A stretch of 64,000 nt of DNA from Hyphomicrobium_B sp001006785. Lineage in GTDB: Bacteria > Pseudomonadota > Alphaproteobacteria > Rhizobiales > Hyphomicrobiaceae. The notes under the pieces were generated by a model that did no database searches, was not told where the DNA came from, and was given only the letters and a program-made list of their open reading frames with translations. Below, in pieces: positions 17,979 through 26,191 of the stretch (position 1 is its first letter; the number at the start of each line of letters is the position of its first letter). Location: positions 248,001 through 312,000 of the forward strand of contig NZ_CDHO01000001.1 in NCBI RefSeq assembly GCF_001006785.1, read 5' to 3'. Made by a program: the position numbers and the translations under genes.

Positions 17979-17982
17979 GGTG

Positions 17983-19965
17983 TCAGAGCTCCATGCCGTC
18001 GCCGGGATCGAGCGAGACCTGGCGGGCGATGCCGGTCATTTGGCGACGAAGCGCCTGGCGCTGGCGCGCGACGTCTTCCGGCTCGTCGTCGAGGATGCGC
18101 GTGAACTCCTCGGCGGGACGCATCTCGGTCGTCTCCTTGACGATCGCAACATGGTCGGGAAGCTCGGGTTCCCGGCGCAGGCCCGCATTGGCCTTGTCGG
18201 GCTTGTGGGCGGCTATCAGCGCGGGATCGGGCTTTTGGGGCTGGAGCGTCGACCATCCATCCTTATGACGGGTGCGCCCGGATTTCGTTGGATCGGGCGG
18301 CGGCAGCACACGTTCGCGAAACCGGACATCATCGTAGTAGCGCGCTTTCTTCGCCCGGACGGGCGGCGTGCCGGCGGCCATGACGATCTCGTCGGTCGGC
18401 GGGAGCTGCATGATCTCGCCGGGGGTGAGCAGCGGCCGGGCGGTTTCCGAGCGCGACACCATCAGATGGCCAAGCCAGGGCGAGAGCCTGTGCCCGGCAT
18501 AGTTCTTCATCGCCTTCATCTCGGTCGCGGTGCCCAGCGCATCCGAGACGCGCTTGGCGGTCCGTTCGTCATTGGTGGCGAAGCTGACGCGGACATGGCA
18601 ATTGTCGAGGATCGAATTGTTGGCGCCGTAGGCCTTCTCGATCTGGTTGAGCGACTGGGCGATGAGGAAGCTCTTGATGCCGTAGCCGGCCATGAAGGCG
18701 AGCGCCGATTCGAAGAAGTCGAGACGGCCGAGCGCCGGGAACTCGTCGAGCATCATCAGGATGCGGTGTTTGCGCTCCTTGGCGTGCAGGTCCTCGGTGA
18801 GGCGCCGGCCGATCTGGTTGAGGACAAGGCGGATCAGCGGTTTTGTCCGCGAAATGTCGGATGGCGGCACGACCATGTAGAGCGTGGCGGGTTTGTCGTC
18901 GGTCGTGAGGTCGGCGATGCGCCAGTCGCAGCGGCTCGTCACCTCCGCGACGACAGGGTCGCGATAGAGGCCGAGGAACGACATGGCGGTTGAGAGCACA
19001 CCGGAGCGCTCGTTGTCGGATTTGTTGAACAGTTCGCGCGCCGTCGAGGCGACAACCGGATGCGGGCCGGCTTCGCCGAGATGCTTCGTCGCCATCATCG
19101 CCGACAGCGTCGCCTCGATCGATCGCTTCGGATCGGAGAGGAAGGCGGCGACGCCGGCGAGCGTCTTGTTCTCCTCGGCATAGAGGACATGCAGGATCGC
19201 GCCGACGAGAAGCGAGTGGCTGGTCTTCTCCCAATGATTTCGCTTGTCGAGCGAGCCTTCGGGATCGACCAGGACATCGGCAACATTCTGCACGTCACGG
19301 ACTTCCCATTCGCCGCGGCGCACCTCGAGCAGCGGATTGTAGGCGGACGATTTCGGATTGGTCGGATCGAACAGCAGCACGCCGCCATGTTTTGCGCGAA
19401 ACCCGGCGGTAAGTTGCCAGTTCTCGCCCTTGATGTCATGGACGATGGCCGAGCCCGGCCAGGTCAGCAGCGAAGGCACGACCAGGCCGACGCCCTTGCC
19501 GGATCGCGTCGGCGCGAAGCACAGAACATGCTCCGGCCCGTCGTGGCGCAGATAATCCTGGTCCAGCCGCCCCAGCACCACGCCGTCGGCGCCGAGCAGG
19601 CCCGCTGCCACCACCTCCTTCTTCTCGGCCCATCGCGCCGAGCCGTAGGTGGCGACGTTCTTGGCCTCACGCGCGCGCCAGACCGACATGCCGATGGCGA
19701 CAGCGATCGCGATGAAACCGCCGGACGCGGCGATGAAGGCGCCTTCCGTGAAAATGCCCGGCGCATAGGCGTCGTAGAAATACCACCACCAGAAAAAGGC
19801 TGGCGGATAGTAGACGGATACGCCGCCGAGCTTGAACCAGGGTGTTCCAAGCTGCGCCTGAAACCCGAGCTGCCAGGCGACATATTGTGTGGCGCCCCAG
19901 GTGGTGGCGAGCACGATGAGGGTGACGACGAGAATCTGCCCCCAGAGGATTTTGGTCGCGGACAT
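17983..19965 (-). CDS. traG: TraG/VirD4-family type IV coupling protein
   Basis: 660 residues from MSATKILWGQ at 19965, chosen for its AAGGAT site and for placing the membrane helices (ILVVTLIVLATTWGATQYVAW; AFIAASGGFIAIAVAIGMSVW) at the N-terminus. The Walker A motif is APTRSGKGVG and Walker B is ILMMLDEFPALGRLDFFESAL. Coupling proteins bring the relaxase-DNA complex to the secretion channel and pump DNA by ATP hydrolysis. The C-terminal 100 residues are charged and Pro-rich. The gene begins 22 bases after the relaxase stop, suggesting a relaxase-traG-copG unit. Confidence 0.95.
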   Translation of the reverse strand: MSATKILWGQILVVTLIVLATTWGATQYVAWQLGFQAQLGTPWFKLGGVSVYYPPAFFWWWYFYDAYAPGIFTEGAFIAASGGFIAIAVAIGMSVWRAREAKNVATYGSARWAEKKEVVAAGLLGADGVVLGRLDQDYLRHDGPEHVLCFAPTRSGKGVGLVVPSLLTWPGSAIVHDIKGENWQLTAGFRAKHGGVLLFDPTNPKSSAYNPLLEVRRGEWEVRDVQNVADVLVDPEGSLDKRNHWEKTSHSLLVGAILHVLYAEENKTLAGVAAFLSDPKRSIEATLSAMMATKHLGEAGPHPVVASTARELFNKSDNERSGVLSTAMSFLGLYRDPVVAEVTSRCDWRIADLTTDDKPATLYMVVPPSDISRTKPLIRLVLNQIGRRLTEDLHAKERKHRILMMLDEFPALGRLDFFESALAFMAGYGIKSFLIAQSLNQIEKAYGANNSILDNCHVRVSFATNDERTAKRVSDALGTATEMKAMKNYAGHRLSPWLGHLMVSRSETARPLLTPGEIMQLPPTDEIVMAAGTPPVRAKKARYYDDVRFRERVLPPPDPTKSGRTRHKDGWSTLQPQKPDPALIAAHKPDKANAGLRREPELPDHVAIVKETTEMRPAEEFTRILDDEPEDVARQRQALRRQMTGIARQVSLDPGDGMEL

Positions 19966-19987
19966 GGCGAGATCCTTTCTGCTGATG

Positions 19988-21751
19988 TCAGATGCCGAGA
20001 TCGCGCTTGCGGCCGATCGCCCATTCGATGCCGCCGCCCTCCTTGGCGACACCGGCGACGTGCTGGCCGAGCTTGCGTTCGAGGTCGCGGGACCAGGGGA
20101 CGAGCTGGAAGCCGAGCCCGTCGTCGATCATCGCGAAGCGGCCGGAGGACAGCGTCAGGCGCTGGCGCACGGTGCCGGCGACATGCTCGCCGGCCTGTGC
20201 CTTCACATGCGGCAGGCCGGTCTCGGCCGCGAGCTTCTCGCCGACGGCATCGAGTTCACGCCGACGCAGCGTCGTAAGAAGATCGCGCTGCATGACGATG
20301 CGCTGGCCATCCCGGCGCGCCAGTCCCTGATCGGCGAGATGATCGGCCCGCGCATGTATGGCGTCGCGCACCTCCTGCCCGAAGCCTGATTGTGCGAGCG
20401 GCATCGCCTCGCGCTCGACAAGGCGATGATCGAGCCAGGTCGCGCCGGGCGCCGTGACCTGCGCCTGCAGATCGAGATCAGAGCGCGTCGCGAGTACGAG
20501 GGTCGGACGTGCCTCCTCGGAACCACCGAAGCGGCGAACCTCGACGATGCCGACATTGGCCGGAGCGCGTTCGAAGGCGTCGATGTCACGAAAGCGGACA
20601 TGATGCGCACGCCCGTCGACGCCATCGATGACGGCATAGGCCTCACCGCTCAGCTCGTCATGCAGGCCGCGATCGACGAGACGGCCAATGATCGGCGCCT
20701 CGGCTGCGCCGCCGTCGATCACGAAATCGGAAAAGCCGCGATCCTGGTCGCGCCCGGCGAAGGCGCGGTGCATGGTCTTGATGATGTCGCCGCGGATGGC
20801 GAGATCGCGCAGCGTGCGTTCGGCTCCGACTCCGACCGTCCACTGGCCAGGCTCTCCCTCGAACGCGAGATCCATCTTCTCGAGATGCTGGAGACGGCCG
20901 ACCATGAGGCGGCGCAGTTCGGGATCGGAGGGACCACTCTGGTCGGGCCGCAGATCGATGAAACCGGTTTCGTCGGCGGCGCGTTGAATCTCGCCATCGA
21001 TGCGGGTCCAGCGCTCGGCGGTGATTTCCTTTTCCAGGGCGTTGCGAATTTCGTGTTCGGGCTTCGGGCCGAGTTCTATGTCGACCAGGTCCATGGCGCG
21101 GGAGCGTAGGCCCCGGCTGATATAGTCGCGCGAGATCACGAGATCGGCGCCGGTCTCGTCGACGCCGCGCACCAGGAGATGGACATGGGGATTGTCTGTG
21201 TTCCAGTGATCGACGGCGATCCAGTCGAGGCGCGTGCCGAGATCGGCTTCCATCTGCCGGGCGAGGTCGCGGGTGAACGCCTTGAGGTCGGTCATCTCGG
21301 CCGCGTCCTCGGGCGAGACGATGAACCGGAAATGATGCCGGTCGTCCTTGCACCTTTCGATGAAGGCGAAGTCATCGGCGCGATCGGTTCCGGCGTCGAA
21401 CATGACGCCTTTCTCTCCGTCGCGGCTCACGCCCTCGCGCTTGAGATAACTGAGGTGGCTGGTCAGTGGCGCCGAGCGATACGCCTTGCCCTGATGGCGG
21501 GCGATGCGCGCCTTGATGACGACGCGCCGCTGCGGCGAGAAGATTCGGGAGCGGCCGAAGACGTTGCGGCCACGCCCGAAGGTCGAGTGGCCGAGGCGCC
21601 GGCCTGCCTTGCCCGCCGGCGCTGCTCTGGGCGTATGGCCAGCACGCTGCGCGGCGGCGAGAACCTGATTGACGAAGCTCTTTGTCCTCGGCGCGCGCGT
21701 CGAACGGACGCGGCCCGGCTTGATGCGGAAGTCGCTATCGCGCTCGCTCAT
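19988..21751 (-). CDS. relaxase (VirD2-like, DUF3363 type)
   Basis: 587 residues from MSERDSDFRIKPGRVRST at 21751; the upstream in-frame extension runs into the oriT-like hairpins and is rejected. The N-terminal relaxase domain contains KARIARHQGKAYRSAPLTSHLSYLKREG and the metal-binding His motif NTDNPHVHLLVRG; the catalytic Tyr is probably within the first 150 residues. The remainder is the DUF3363 region. The enzyme nicks oriT and pilots the transferred strand. This type is common in alphaproteobacterial ICEs, including the Mesorhizobium RlxS group. The candidate oriT lies directly upstream. Confidence 0.9.
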   Translation of the reverse strand: MSERDSDFRIKPGRVRSTRAPRTKSFVNQVLAAAQRAGHTPRAAPAGKAGRRLGHSTFGRGRNVFGRSRIFSPQRRVVIKARIARHQGKAYRSAPLTSHLSYLKREGVSRDGEKGVMFDAGTDRADDFAFIERCKDDRHHFRFIVSPEDAAEMTDLKAFTRDLARQMEADLGTRLDWIAVDHWNTDNPHVHLLVRGVDETGADLVISRDYISRGLRSRAMDLVDIELGPKPEHEIRNALEKEITAERWTRIDGEIQRAADETGFIDLRPDQSGPSDPELRRLMVGRLQHLEKMDLAFEGEPGQWTVGVGAERTLRDLAIRGDIIKTMHRAFAGRDQDRGFSDFVIDGGAAEAPIIGRLVDRGLHDELSGEAYAVIDGVDGRAHHVRFRDIDAFERAPANVGIVEVRRFGGSEEARPTLVLATRSDLDLQAQVTAPGATWLDHRLVEREAMPLAQSGFGQEVRDAIHARADHLADQGLARRDGQRIVMQRDLLTTLRRRELDAVGEKLAAETGLPHVKAQAGEHVAGTVRQRLTLSSGRFAMIDDGLGFQLVPWSRDLERKLGQHVAGVAKEGGGIEWAIGRKRDLGI

Positions 21752-21843
21752 GCCGGCGCTCCGATCGGCGCGCAAATCGCGCCGTGCATATCGAAGCGTT
21801 GAAAACGCTCGCAAAATCCGGGCAGTATGCGCGCGACCGACCG

Positions 21844-21897
21844 CCATGCCCGCGAAAACGCAAGCCATGCCAATGGCTTGCGTTGATCTGGGCATGG
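21844..21897. other. candidate origin of transfer (nested inverted repeats)
   Basis: Directly upstream of the relaxase lies a perfect 12-bp inverted repeat (AACGCAAGCCAT at 21857-21868, ATGGCTTGCGTT at 21873-21884, four-base loop). It is nested inside an 8-bp repeat (CCATGCCC at 21844-21851, GGGCATGG at 21890-21897). The inner arm is followed by GATCTGGGC, which loosely resembles the YATCCTG nick context of RP4-type oriTs. A further small repeat (AGCGTT/AACGCT) lies at about 21796-21810. Position and nested symmetry fit an oriT; the nick site itself is inferred. The rest of 21752-21998 holds no convincing gene. Confidence 0.5.
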
Positions 21898-21998
21898 GCT
21901 TTTACCTTGCCCTCTTCCGGTCGTTTTGCCTGCCTCCACCCTCCCTGCACGCCATGACACGCGGGAGCCCGAGACCGTGCGACAGATGCCGAGCAGGC

Positions 21999-22760
21999 TC
22001 ATGGCGTGGTCCTATCGCCCGAACGCGCGACGAACAGGCCGCCCAATCGTGGAACGATGGCGGAGAGATCGCGCGCCGGGGCTGCATTCGGAGCGATGAC
22101 GGATGAACGGCCGGGCGGCATAGGATCGGCGGCTGATCTACGATCCGGCTGCGCGATGAACAGCGGTGCGCGGGTCCAGGCGAGCGGATCGGCAGCCGCC
22201 ATCATTGTCCCGCCGGAGCCGATGGCCGACGCGACAGTGGTGACATAGGCGCGGGTTTCCGCCGGTAGCGGACGGCCGTTCAACGCCTCGTCGTAGCGAC
22301 CGGGACCGGCGTTGTAGGCTGCGATCCAGCCCGGCGATCCATAGCGATCGAGCAGCTCGCGGATATAGCCGCTACCCGCGATGATGTTGTCATGCACGTT
22401 GTAGGGATCGACGCCGAGACGATGGCGAGCGCGCAGCTCCGCCCATGTCGCCGGCATGATCTGCATCAGACCCATCGCGCCCTTCGGCGAGGTGGCGCGC
22501 GGATCGCCGGCGCTTTCCGTGCGCAGGACGGCGCGAATCCAAACAGCCGGCAAGCGGAAGCGCGTCGCGGCTTCAATGATATGGGCGGCATAGGGATCGC
22601 TGGCTGAGGCCGATGCGGCGGCTAAGCCCTGCGCCATCGTGACCGCCGGCATGACGTTCGCGATGGCAAGGCCGGAAAGGAGAAGAAGAGCCATGCGCCG
22701 GGCCGCATGATGCAGCCCGGACACATTCAGATGACTCGTCGGCGAACGAGAGCCAGGCAT
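21999..22760 (-). CDS. VirB1-like lytic transglycosylase
   Basis: 253 residues with a hydrophobic N-terminal region (MALLLLSGLAIANVMPAVTMA, starting near residue 23) that should direct export; a start at 22694 is an alternative. The SLT domain has the catalytic Glu in VLRTESAGDPRATSPKGAMGLMQIMPATWAEL, followed by GSGYIRELLDRYGSPGWIAAYNAGPGRYDEA. These muramidases open the peptidoglycan so the secretion apparatus can assemble. It starts three bases after the DUF736 stop, in the run from the methyltransferase to the transglycosylase. Confidence 0.9.
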   Translation of the reverse strand: MPGSRSPTSHLNVSGLHHAARRMALLLLSGLAIANVMPAVTMAQGLAAASASASDPYAAHIIEAATRFRLPAVWIRAVLRTESAGDPRATSPKGAMGLMQIMPATWAELRARHRLGVDPYNVHDNIIAGSGYIRELLDRYGSPGWIAAYNAGPGRYDEALNGRPLPAETRAYVTTVASAIGSGGTMMAAADPLAWTRAPLFIAQPDRRSAADPMPPGRSSVIAPNAAPARDLSAIVPRLGGLFVARSGDRTTP

Positions 22761-22763
22761 CGC

Positions 22764-23111
22764 TCAATCCTTCTCGCTGCGATCGCGTTGACGCGACCAG
22801 TGCAGCGACCAGGCATTGCCGGCATCGTCGTCACGGAACAGGTTGGCGCGGATCGGCTGCCCCAAACCCGGATCGTCGATCACCAGCGCGATGTATTCGC
22901 CGGCCTTCTCGCCGGTGCGTTTCCAGCCCGCGCCGATCTCCGGGCCGATGTCCCGGACGCCTGGATCGTGGTCATGGATGCGGTAGTCCGGCGCATTCTC
23001 CGCATCCGACGGATCGGCCGGAACGATGACGATGTCGTGGAAAAGTGTGAATGTCTCGATGCGCCCGACGATGCGGGATTCCTCACGCGTGAACTGTCCG
23101 ATTTGCGGCAT
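22764..23111 (-). CDS. DUF736 protein
   Basis: 115 residues from MPQIGQFTREESRIVGRIETFTL at 23111; the longer upstream frame is not used because this start gives the full family domain. DUF736 proteins are small beta-rich proteins found almost only in conjugative elements of alphaproteobacteria; their biochemical role is unknown. The sequence runs through DYRIHDHDPGVRDIGPEIGAGWKRTGEKAGEYIALVIDDPGL, the conserved core. It lies between the TraF-type peptidase and the transglycosylase. Confidence 0.85.
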   Translation of the reverse strand: MPQIGQFTREESRIVGRIETFTLFHDIVIVPADPSDAENAPDYRIHDHDPGVRDIGPEIGAGWKRTGEKAGEYIALVIDDPGLGQPIRANLFRDDDAGNAWSLHWSRQRDRSEKD

Positions 23112-23179
23112 GATGGTCTCCTTGACGGTGAGGTTGGGAAAGCCATCGGCGAGCACCGCTCCCGCCGAAGGAAAGGCGG

Positions 23180-23725
23180 TCAGCGCGTCGGTGCGCGCCA
23201 TTGAAAGCGACCGTCGCCATCCTCGTCGGTCCACAGCGGGATAGCGCGGCCGATGATCTGGTCGGTGGAGGTCAGGCCGAAATAGCGGCCGTCGAGACTG
23301 TCGTTGACCTGCCAGTTCATGAGAAAGACTTCGCCGGTCGCGATGCGGCGGCAGCCCTGCCAGACCGGAAGATCGCGGCCAGCGCGATCGCGGTCGAGCG
23401 CCACGCCGACATTGACGCCATCGACGGTGATGGCGAGGTTCGAGCGGCAAACCGCCTGCCCGGACACGGCGAGAATACGCTTCAACAGCGGCACGCCCTT
23501 CGGCAGATAGCCACGCTCGGCGAGGAAGGTGGCGAGTGGTTCCGACGCATCGACGGCGACCAGATCGGTGACTTCGAACGGTCCCTCGAAGTCGATCGAG
23601 TAGAAGCCGATCGGCGCACTGGCCGATGCGTTCCAGATGAGCTTGATCGGCATCGGCGTGAGGCCGGGATAGCCGACGCCCATGGCCGCGAGCGCGGTCG
23701 TGAATATCAAGCCAAAGCGCGTCAT
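23180..23725 (-). CDS. traF: TraF-type S26 signal peptidase
   Basis: 181 residues. The Ser catalytic region is NASASAPIGFYSID and the Lys general base lies in PLLKRILAVSGQAVC, the S26 pattern of conjugative TraF peptidases. An N-terminal hydrophobic helix anchors it to the inner membrane. In RP4 TraF matures and cyclises the TrbC pilin, so trbC at 15571-15903 is a likely substrate. It overlaps the DUF2840 gene by four bases. Confidence 0.88.
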   Translation of the reverse strand: MTRFGLIFTTALAAMGVGYPGLTPMPIKLIWNASASAPIGFYSIDFEGPFEVTDLVAVDASEPLATFLAERGYLPKGVPLLKRILAVSGQAVCRSNLAITVDGVNVGVALDRDRAGRDLPVWQGCRRIATGEVFLMNWQVNDSLDGRYFGLTSTDQIIGRAIPLWTDEDGDGRFQWRAPTR

Positions 23726-24240
23726 GGCTCGACCCTTCGGCGCAGCAGGTAGGCGTGATGCTGGTCTGGCGTGTAGGCGCGAGATTCCTGGCCGGCGGTC
23801 ATTCGGTTGTGAACATGCCGCCAGTGGTCGGGCGAGACCGCTGCGGGATCGATGCCGAGATGCTCGATCGCGTCGATCGCCTGCAGCACGCGCTCGACCT
23901 TCGGCCAGCCTTCGAGCTTGAGCAGGATGTCGCCGCCGGGACGCACGAAGGGCAGCGTCTGGAACGGCTCGCCGCGGCGCACCGCGCGCACGATGTCGAT
24001 GCGCGAGATAATCGTGCCGTACTCGCCCGCCGCCCAGCGGACGAAAGCGAAAATGCTGTTCGGCGCGAACCCGACGATGCTGCGGCGGCGATCGAGGATC
24101 TGTTCGTAATTCTTGCGGCCGAACCTGATCCAGTGCTCGACCTTCTGTTTCTGGAAGGTCAGTTCGACCAATGTCGTGAACGGCGCAGGCCCGTCCGGCT
24201 GCGGACGGCTGTGCGCGCGATGGGCCGCTCTGCCCGTCAT
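23722..24240 (-). CDS. DUF2840 protein
   Basis: 172 residues of the DUF2840 family, linked to transfer gene clusters of alphaproteobacteria. Characteristic segments are TLVELTFQKQKVEHWIRFGRKNYEQILDRRRSIVGFAPNSIFAFVRWAAGEYGT and PGGDILLKLEGWPKVERVLQAIDAIE. No enzyme motif or membrane helix is seen, so it is probably cytosolic. It overlaps both the TraF-type gene and the ribbon-helix-helix gene by four bases, so the genes are translationally coupled. Function unknown. Confidence 0.85.
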   Translation of the reverse strand: MTGRAAHRAHSRPQPDGPAPFTTLVELTFQKQKVEHWIRFGRKNYEQILDRRRSIVGFAPNSIFAFVRWAAGEYGTIISRIDIVRAVRRGEPFQTLPFVRPGGDILLKLEGWPKVERVLQAIDAIEHLGIDPAAVSPDHWRHVHNRMTAGQESRAYTPDQHHAYLLRRRVEP

Positions 24241-24491
24241 GGCTGATCTCCCGCGATGGGTGGAAATTCGCGCGCGAGCAGCTCGCGCAACGCCTCGGCG
24301 ACGGTGATGCCGCGCCGGAAGGCCGCGACCTTGATGCGACCGCGCAGGTCGGGCGTGATGTCGATCGTCAGGCGGGCGGTGAACGCATCGCCGGCGGCCA
24401 TGCCGGTCGGTTGCGGTTCAGTCGCTCTGATCCATTTTTCGGGATTGCCCGGCCGGGACACAAACCGGCGTTTGTCGGCGCGCTCTGTCAT
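24237..24491 (-). CDS. small ribbon-helix-helix-like protein next to ParA
   Basis: 84 residues. A polar N-terminal tail (about residues 1-35) precedes a probable ribbon-helix-helix: FTARLTIDITPDLRGRIKVAAFRRGITVAEALRELLAREFP. The layout, a flexible tail plus a RHH domain downstream of parA, resembles ParG-type centromere-binding partners of ParA, although a methyltransferase gene lies between. It overlaps both neighbours by four bases. A ParB-like role for the parA at 25228-25881 is inference. Confidence 0.65.
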   Translation of the reverse strand: MTERADKRRFVSRPGNPEKWIRATEPQPTGMAAGDAFTARLTIDITPDLRGRIKVAAFRRGITVAEALRELLAREFPPIAGDQP

Positions 24492-25231
24492 GCCGCGCCT
24501 CCACCATGGAATGGCAGCAGGGCTGCTATGCGCGCGCGGGCGCGCTCAGCCATGACGGCATCGATCTCGCAGCCGAGATAACGACGGCCGCTGAGCCGGC
24601 AGGCTTCACCGGCCGCGCCGGAACCGGCGAACCAATCGCCGACCAGGCCGCCTTCGGGGCAGCTCGTGCGGATCAGAATTTCGAGAAGCGCTGACGGTTT
24701 CTCGGTCGGATGGATCGCGCGGCCATGACAATTGCGCACGTAGATGACGGAGCGCATGAGCCTTGGCCCGCCGTCATGGCTGAGATAGTGGCCGGCATCG
24801 ATCTGGCCGGTATGCGACGGACGTTGCTTGCGTCGCGCGGTGCGCGCCGTTGCATCGGGCGTCGTCTGCACATCATTGTAGATGTCACTCCACGGCGTCT
24901 CAGTTGGGTAGAACTGGACGGCCAGTTCATGCACGCGCTTGAAGCGATCGGCATGGAAGCTGGAGCCGTTCTGTTTCTCCCAGACAATTTCCTGCGCGAT
25001 GCGCAAGCCAGCGTCGGCGAAGCGGTCGGCCGTCGCCATGAAGCATCGCAGCGAGCCGAACACCCACAACGAGCCGGTCAGGCTAAGCGCATCGCGAGCG
25101 CGCGTGATCCATCCGTCGACCCGACGGTCCCAGGCGAGCGACGTGTCGCCATAGGGCGGATCGGCGAGGATCAGATCGAACGGTCCGTGCGCCGGCATGA
25201 GGTGGCGGCAATCGCCGGTGAGGATCGTCAT
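24488..25231 (-). CDS. DNA methyltransferase (N4-cytosine/N6-adenine type)
   Basis: 247 residues. The catalytic motif ILADPPYGDTSLAWDRR stands near the N-terminus and the AdoMet-binding FxGxG motif (VGDWFAGSGAAGEACRLSGRRYLGCEID) near the C-terminus, the beta-class order. No restriction endonuclease gene is adjacent, so it is an orphan methylase. In conjugative elements these may protect incoming DNA from host restriction or mark the element. It overlaps both parA and the small RHH gene by four bases. Target sequence unknown. Confidence 0.85.
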   Translation of the reverse strand: MTILTGDCRHLMPAHGPFDLILADPPYGDTSLAWDRRVDGWITRARDALSLTGSLWVFGSLRCFMATADRFADAGLRIAQEIVWEKQNGSSFHADRFKRVHELAVQFYPTETPWSDIYNDVQTTPDATARTARRKQRPSHTGQIDAGHYLSHDGGPRLMRSVIYVRNCHGRAIHPTEKPSALLEILIRTSCPEGGLVGDWFAGSGAAGEACRLSGRRYLGCEIDAVMAERARARIAALLPFHGGGAA

Positions 25232-25881
25232 GGTGCGATCCTCCCGATGCGAAGCTGCTCAATCTCGGTCGCCAGCGCATCGATCTCGCGCGCAGCGGGG
25301 CCATCGTCATCGATCTCGAAAGAGAGTCGGCCCGACTGCGCGGCGTCGGCGTAGATGACGCGCTGCCCGATCGCGGTGCGCAGCACCGGTGGATCGTGAT
25401 CGGCCAGCGTCTCGGCCGTCTCGCGGGCGATGACGGTGCGTGCGCCGCAACGGTTGAGGACAAACCGTGCGGCAAGGCCGGGGCGATAGATGCGAGCTTC
25501 GTTCAGAAGCGCGAGCATCTCCGCCGAGGCCCAACCGTCGAGCGGCGACGGCTGCACCGGGATCAGCACGAGGTCGGCGGCCAGCAGCGCTGAACGCATC
25601 AGCCCGGCGACACGCGGCGGCCCGTCGATCACGACGTGATCGACGTCGCGCGCCAACTCCGGCGCCTCACGATGCAGAGTATCGCGCGCGAGGCCGACGA
25701 CGCCGAACAGTCGTGGCTGGCGTTCGCGGGCGCGTTGTTGCGACCAGTCGAGAGCCGAACCCTGCGGGTCCGCATCGATCAGCGTGACCCGCTTCCCCTT
25801 GCCGGCCCATTCGCCCGCGAGATGCAGCGCCAGTGTCGTCTTGCCGACACCACCTTTTTGATTGAGGAGCGCCACGATCAT
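25228..25881 (-). CDS. parA: ParA-family partition ATPase
   Basis: 217 residues with the deviant Walker A motif KGGVGKTT at the N-terminus (MIVALLNQKGGVGKTTLALHL) and LIDADPQGSALDWSQ plus VVIDGPPRVAGLMRSAL. It lacks the N-terminal HTH of type Ia ParA proteins, so it is the short type Ib form. Likely roles are segregation or stabilisation of the excised circular element. It is followed by the methyltransferase and RHH genes with four-base overlaps. Confidence 0.92.
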   Translation of the reverse strand: MIVALLNQKGGVGKTTLALHLAGEWAGKGKRVTLIDADPQGSALDWSQQRARERQPRLFGVVGLARDTLHREAPELARDVDHVVIDGPPRVAGLMRSALLAADLVLIPVQPSPLDGWASAEMLALLNEARIYRPGLAARFVLNRCGARTVIARETAETLADHDPPVLRTAIGQRVIYADAAQSGRLSFEIDDDGPAAREIDALATEIEQLRIGRIAP

Positions 25882-26123
25882 GACGCGCCTCCGACCGTGA
25901 ACCTGCCGAGCCAGTTCACGATTGAAGGAAAGCGAGTCTCCGATTCAAGGAGCAAAACAGCGGCGGATTGCCTGCTGTTTCCGGCCTTTGCGCCATCGCT
26001 GCGGAGGTTATCCGCAAGCGCGCAAAAGTGCGGGGGCGTTAGAAAGATTCCGAAGGAATCTAGGTTAGAGAAGTTACGGCCGTCGCAAGCCTTTGAATCA
26101 CGGCGATGAATCGTCGATTCCGG

Positions 26124-26185
26124 TCCCCGATAGCACGAGGATCGGGTCCCTGATGGCACGATAAGGGCGGTCCCCGATAGCACGA
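26124..26185. repeat. three iteron-like repeats beside repA
   Basis: Three direct repeats of 15 bp lie between repA and parA: TCCCCGATAGCACGA at 26124-26138, TCCCTGATGGCACGA at 26147-26161, and TCCCCGATAGCACGA at 26171-26185. The first and third are identical and the second differs at two positions. Spacing is 23 and 24 bp, about two DNA turns. Directly repeated, phased motifs next to a replication initiator gene are typical of iteron origins or of incompatibility control. The rest of 25882-26191 shows no gene; I see no clear DnaA box or AT-rich unwinding stretch. Confidence 0.6.
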
Positions 26186-26191
26186 GTGAAT

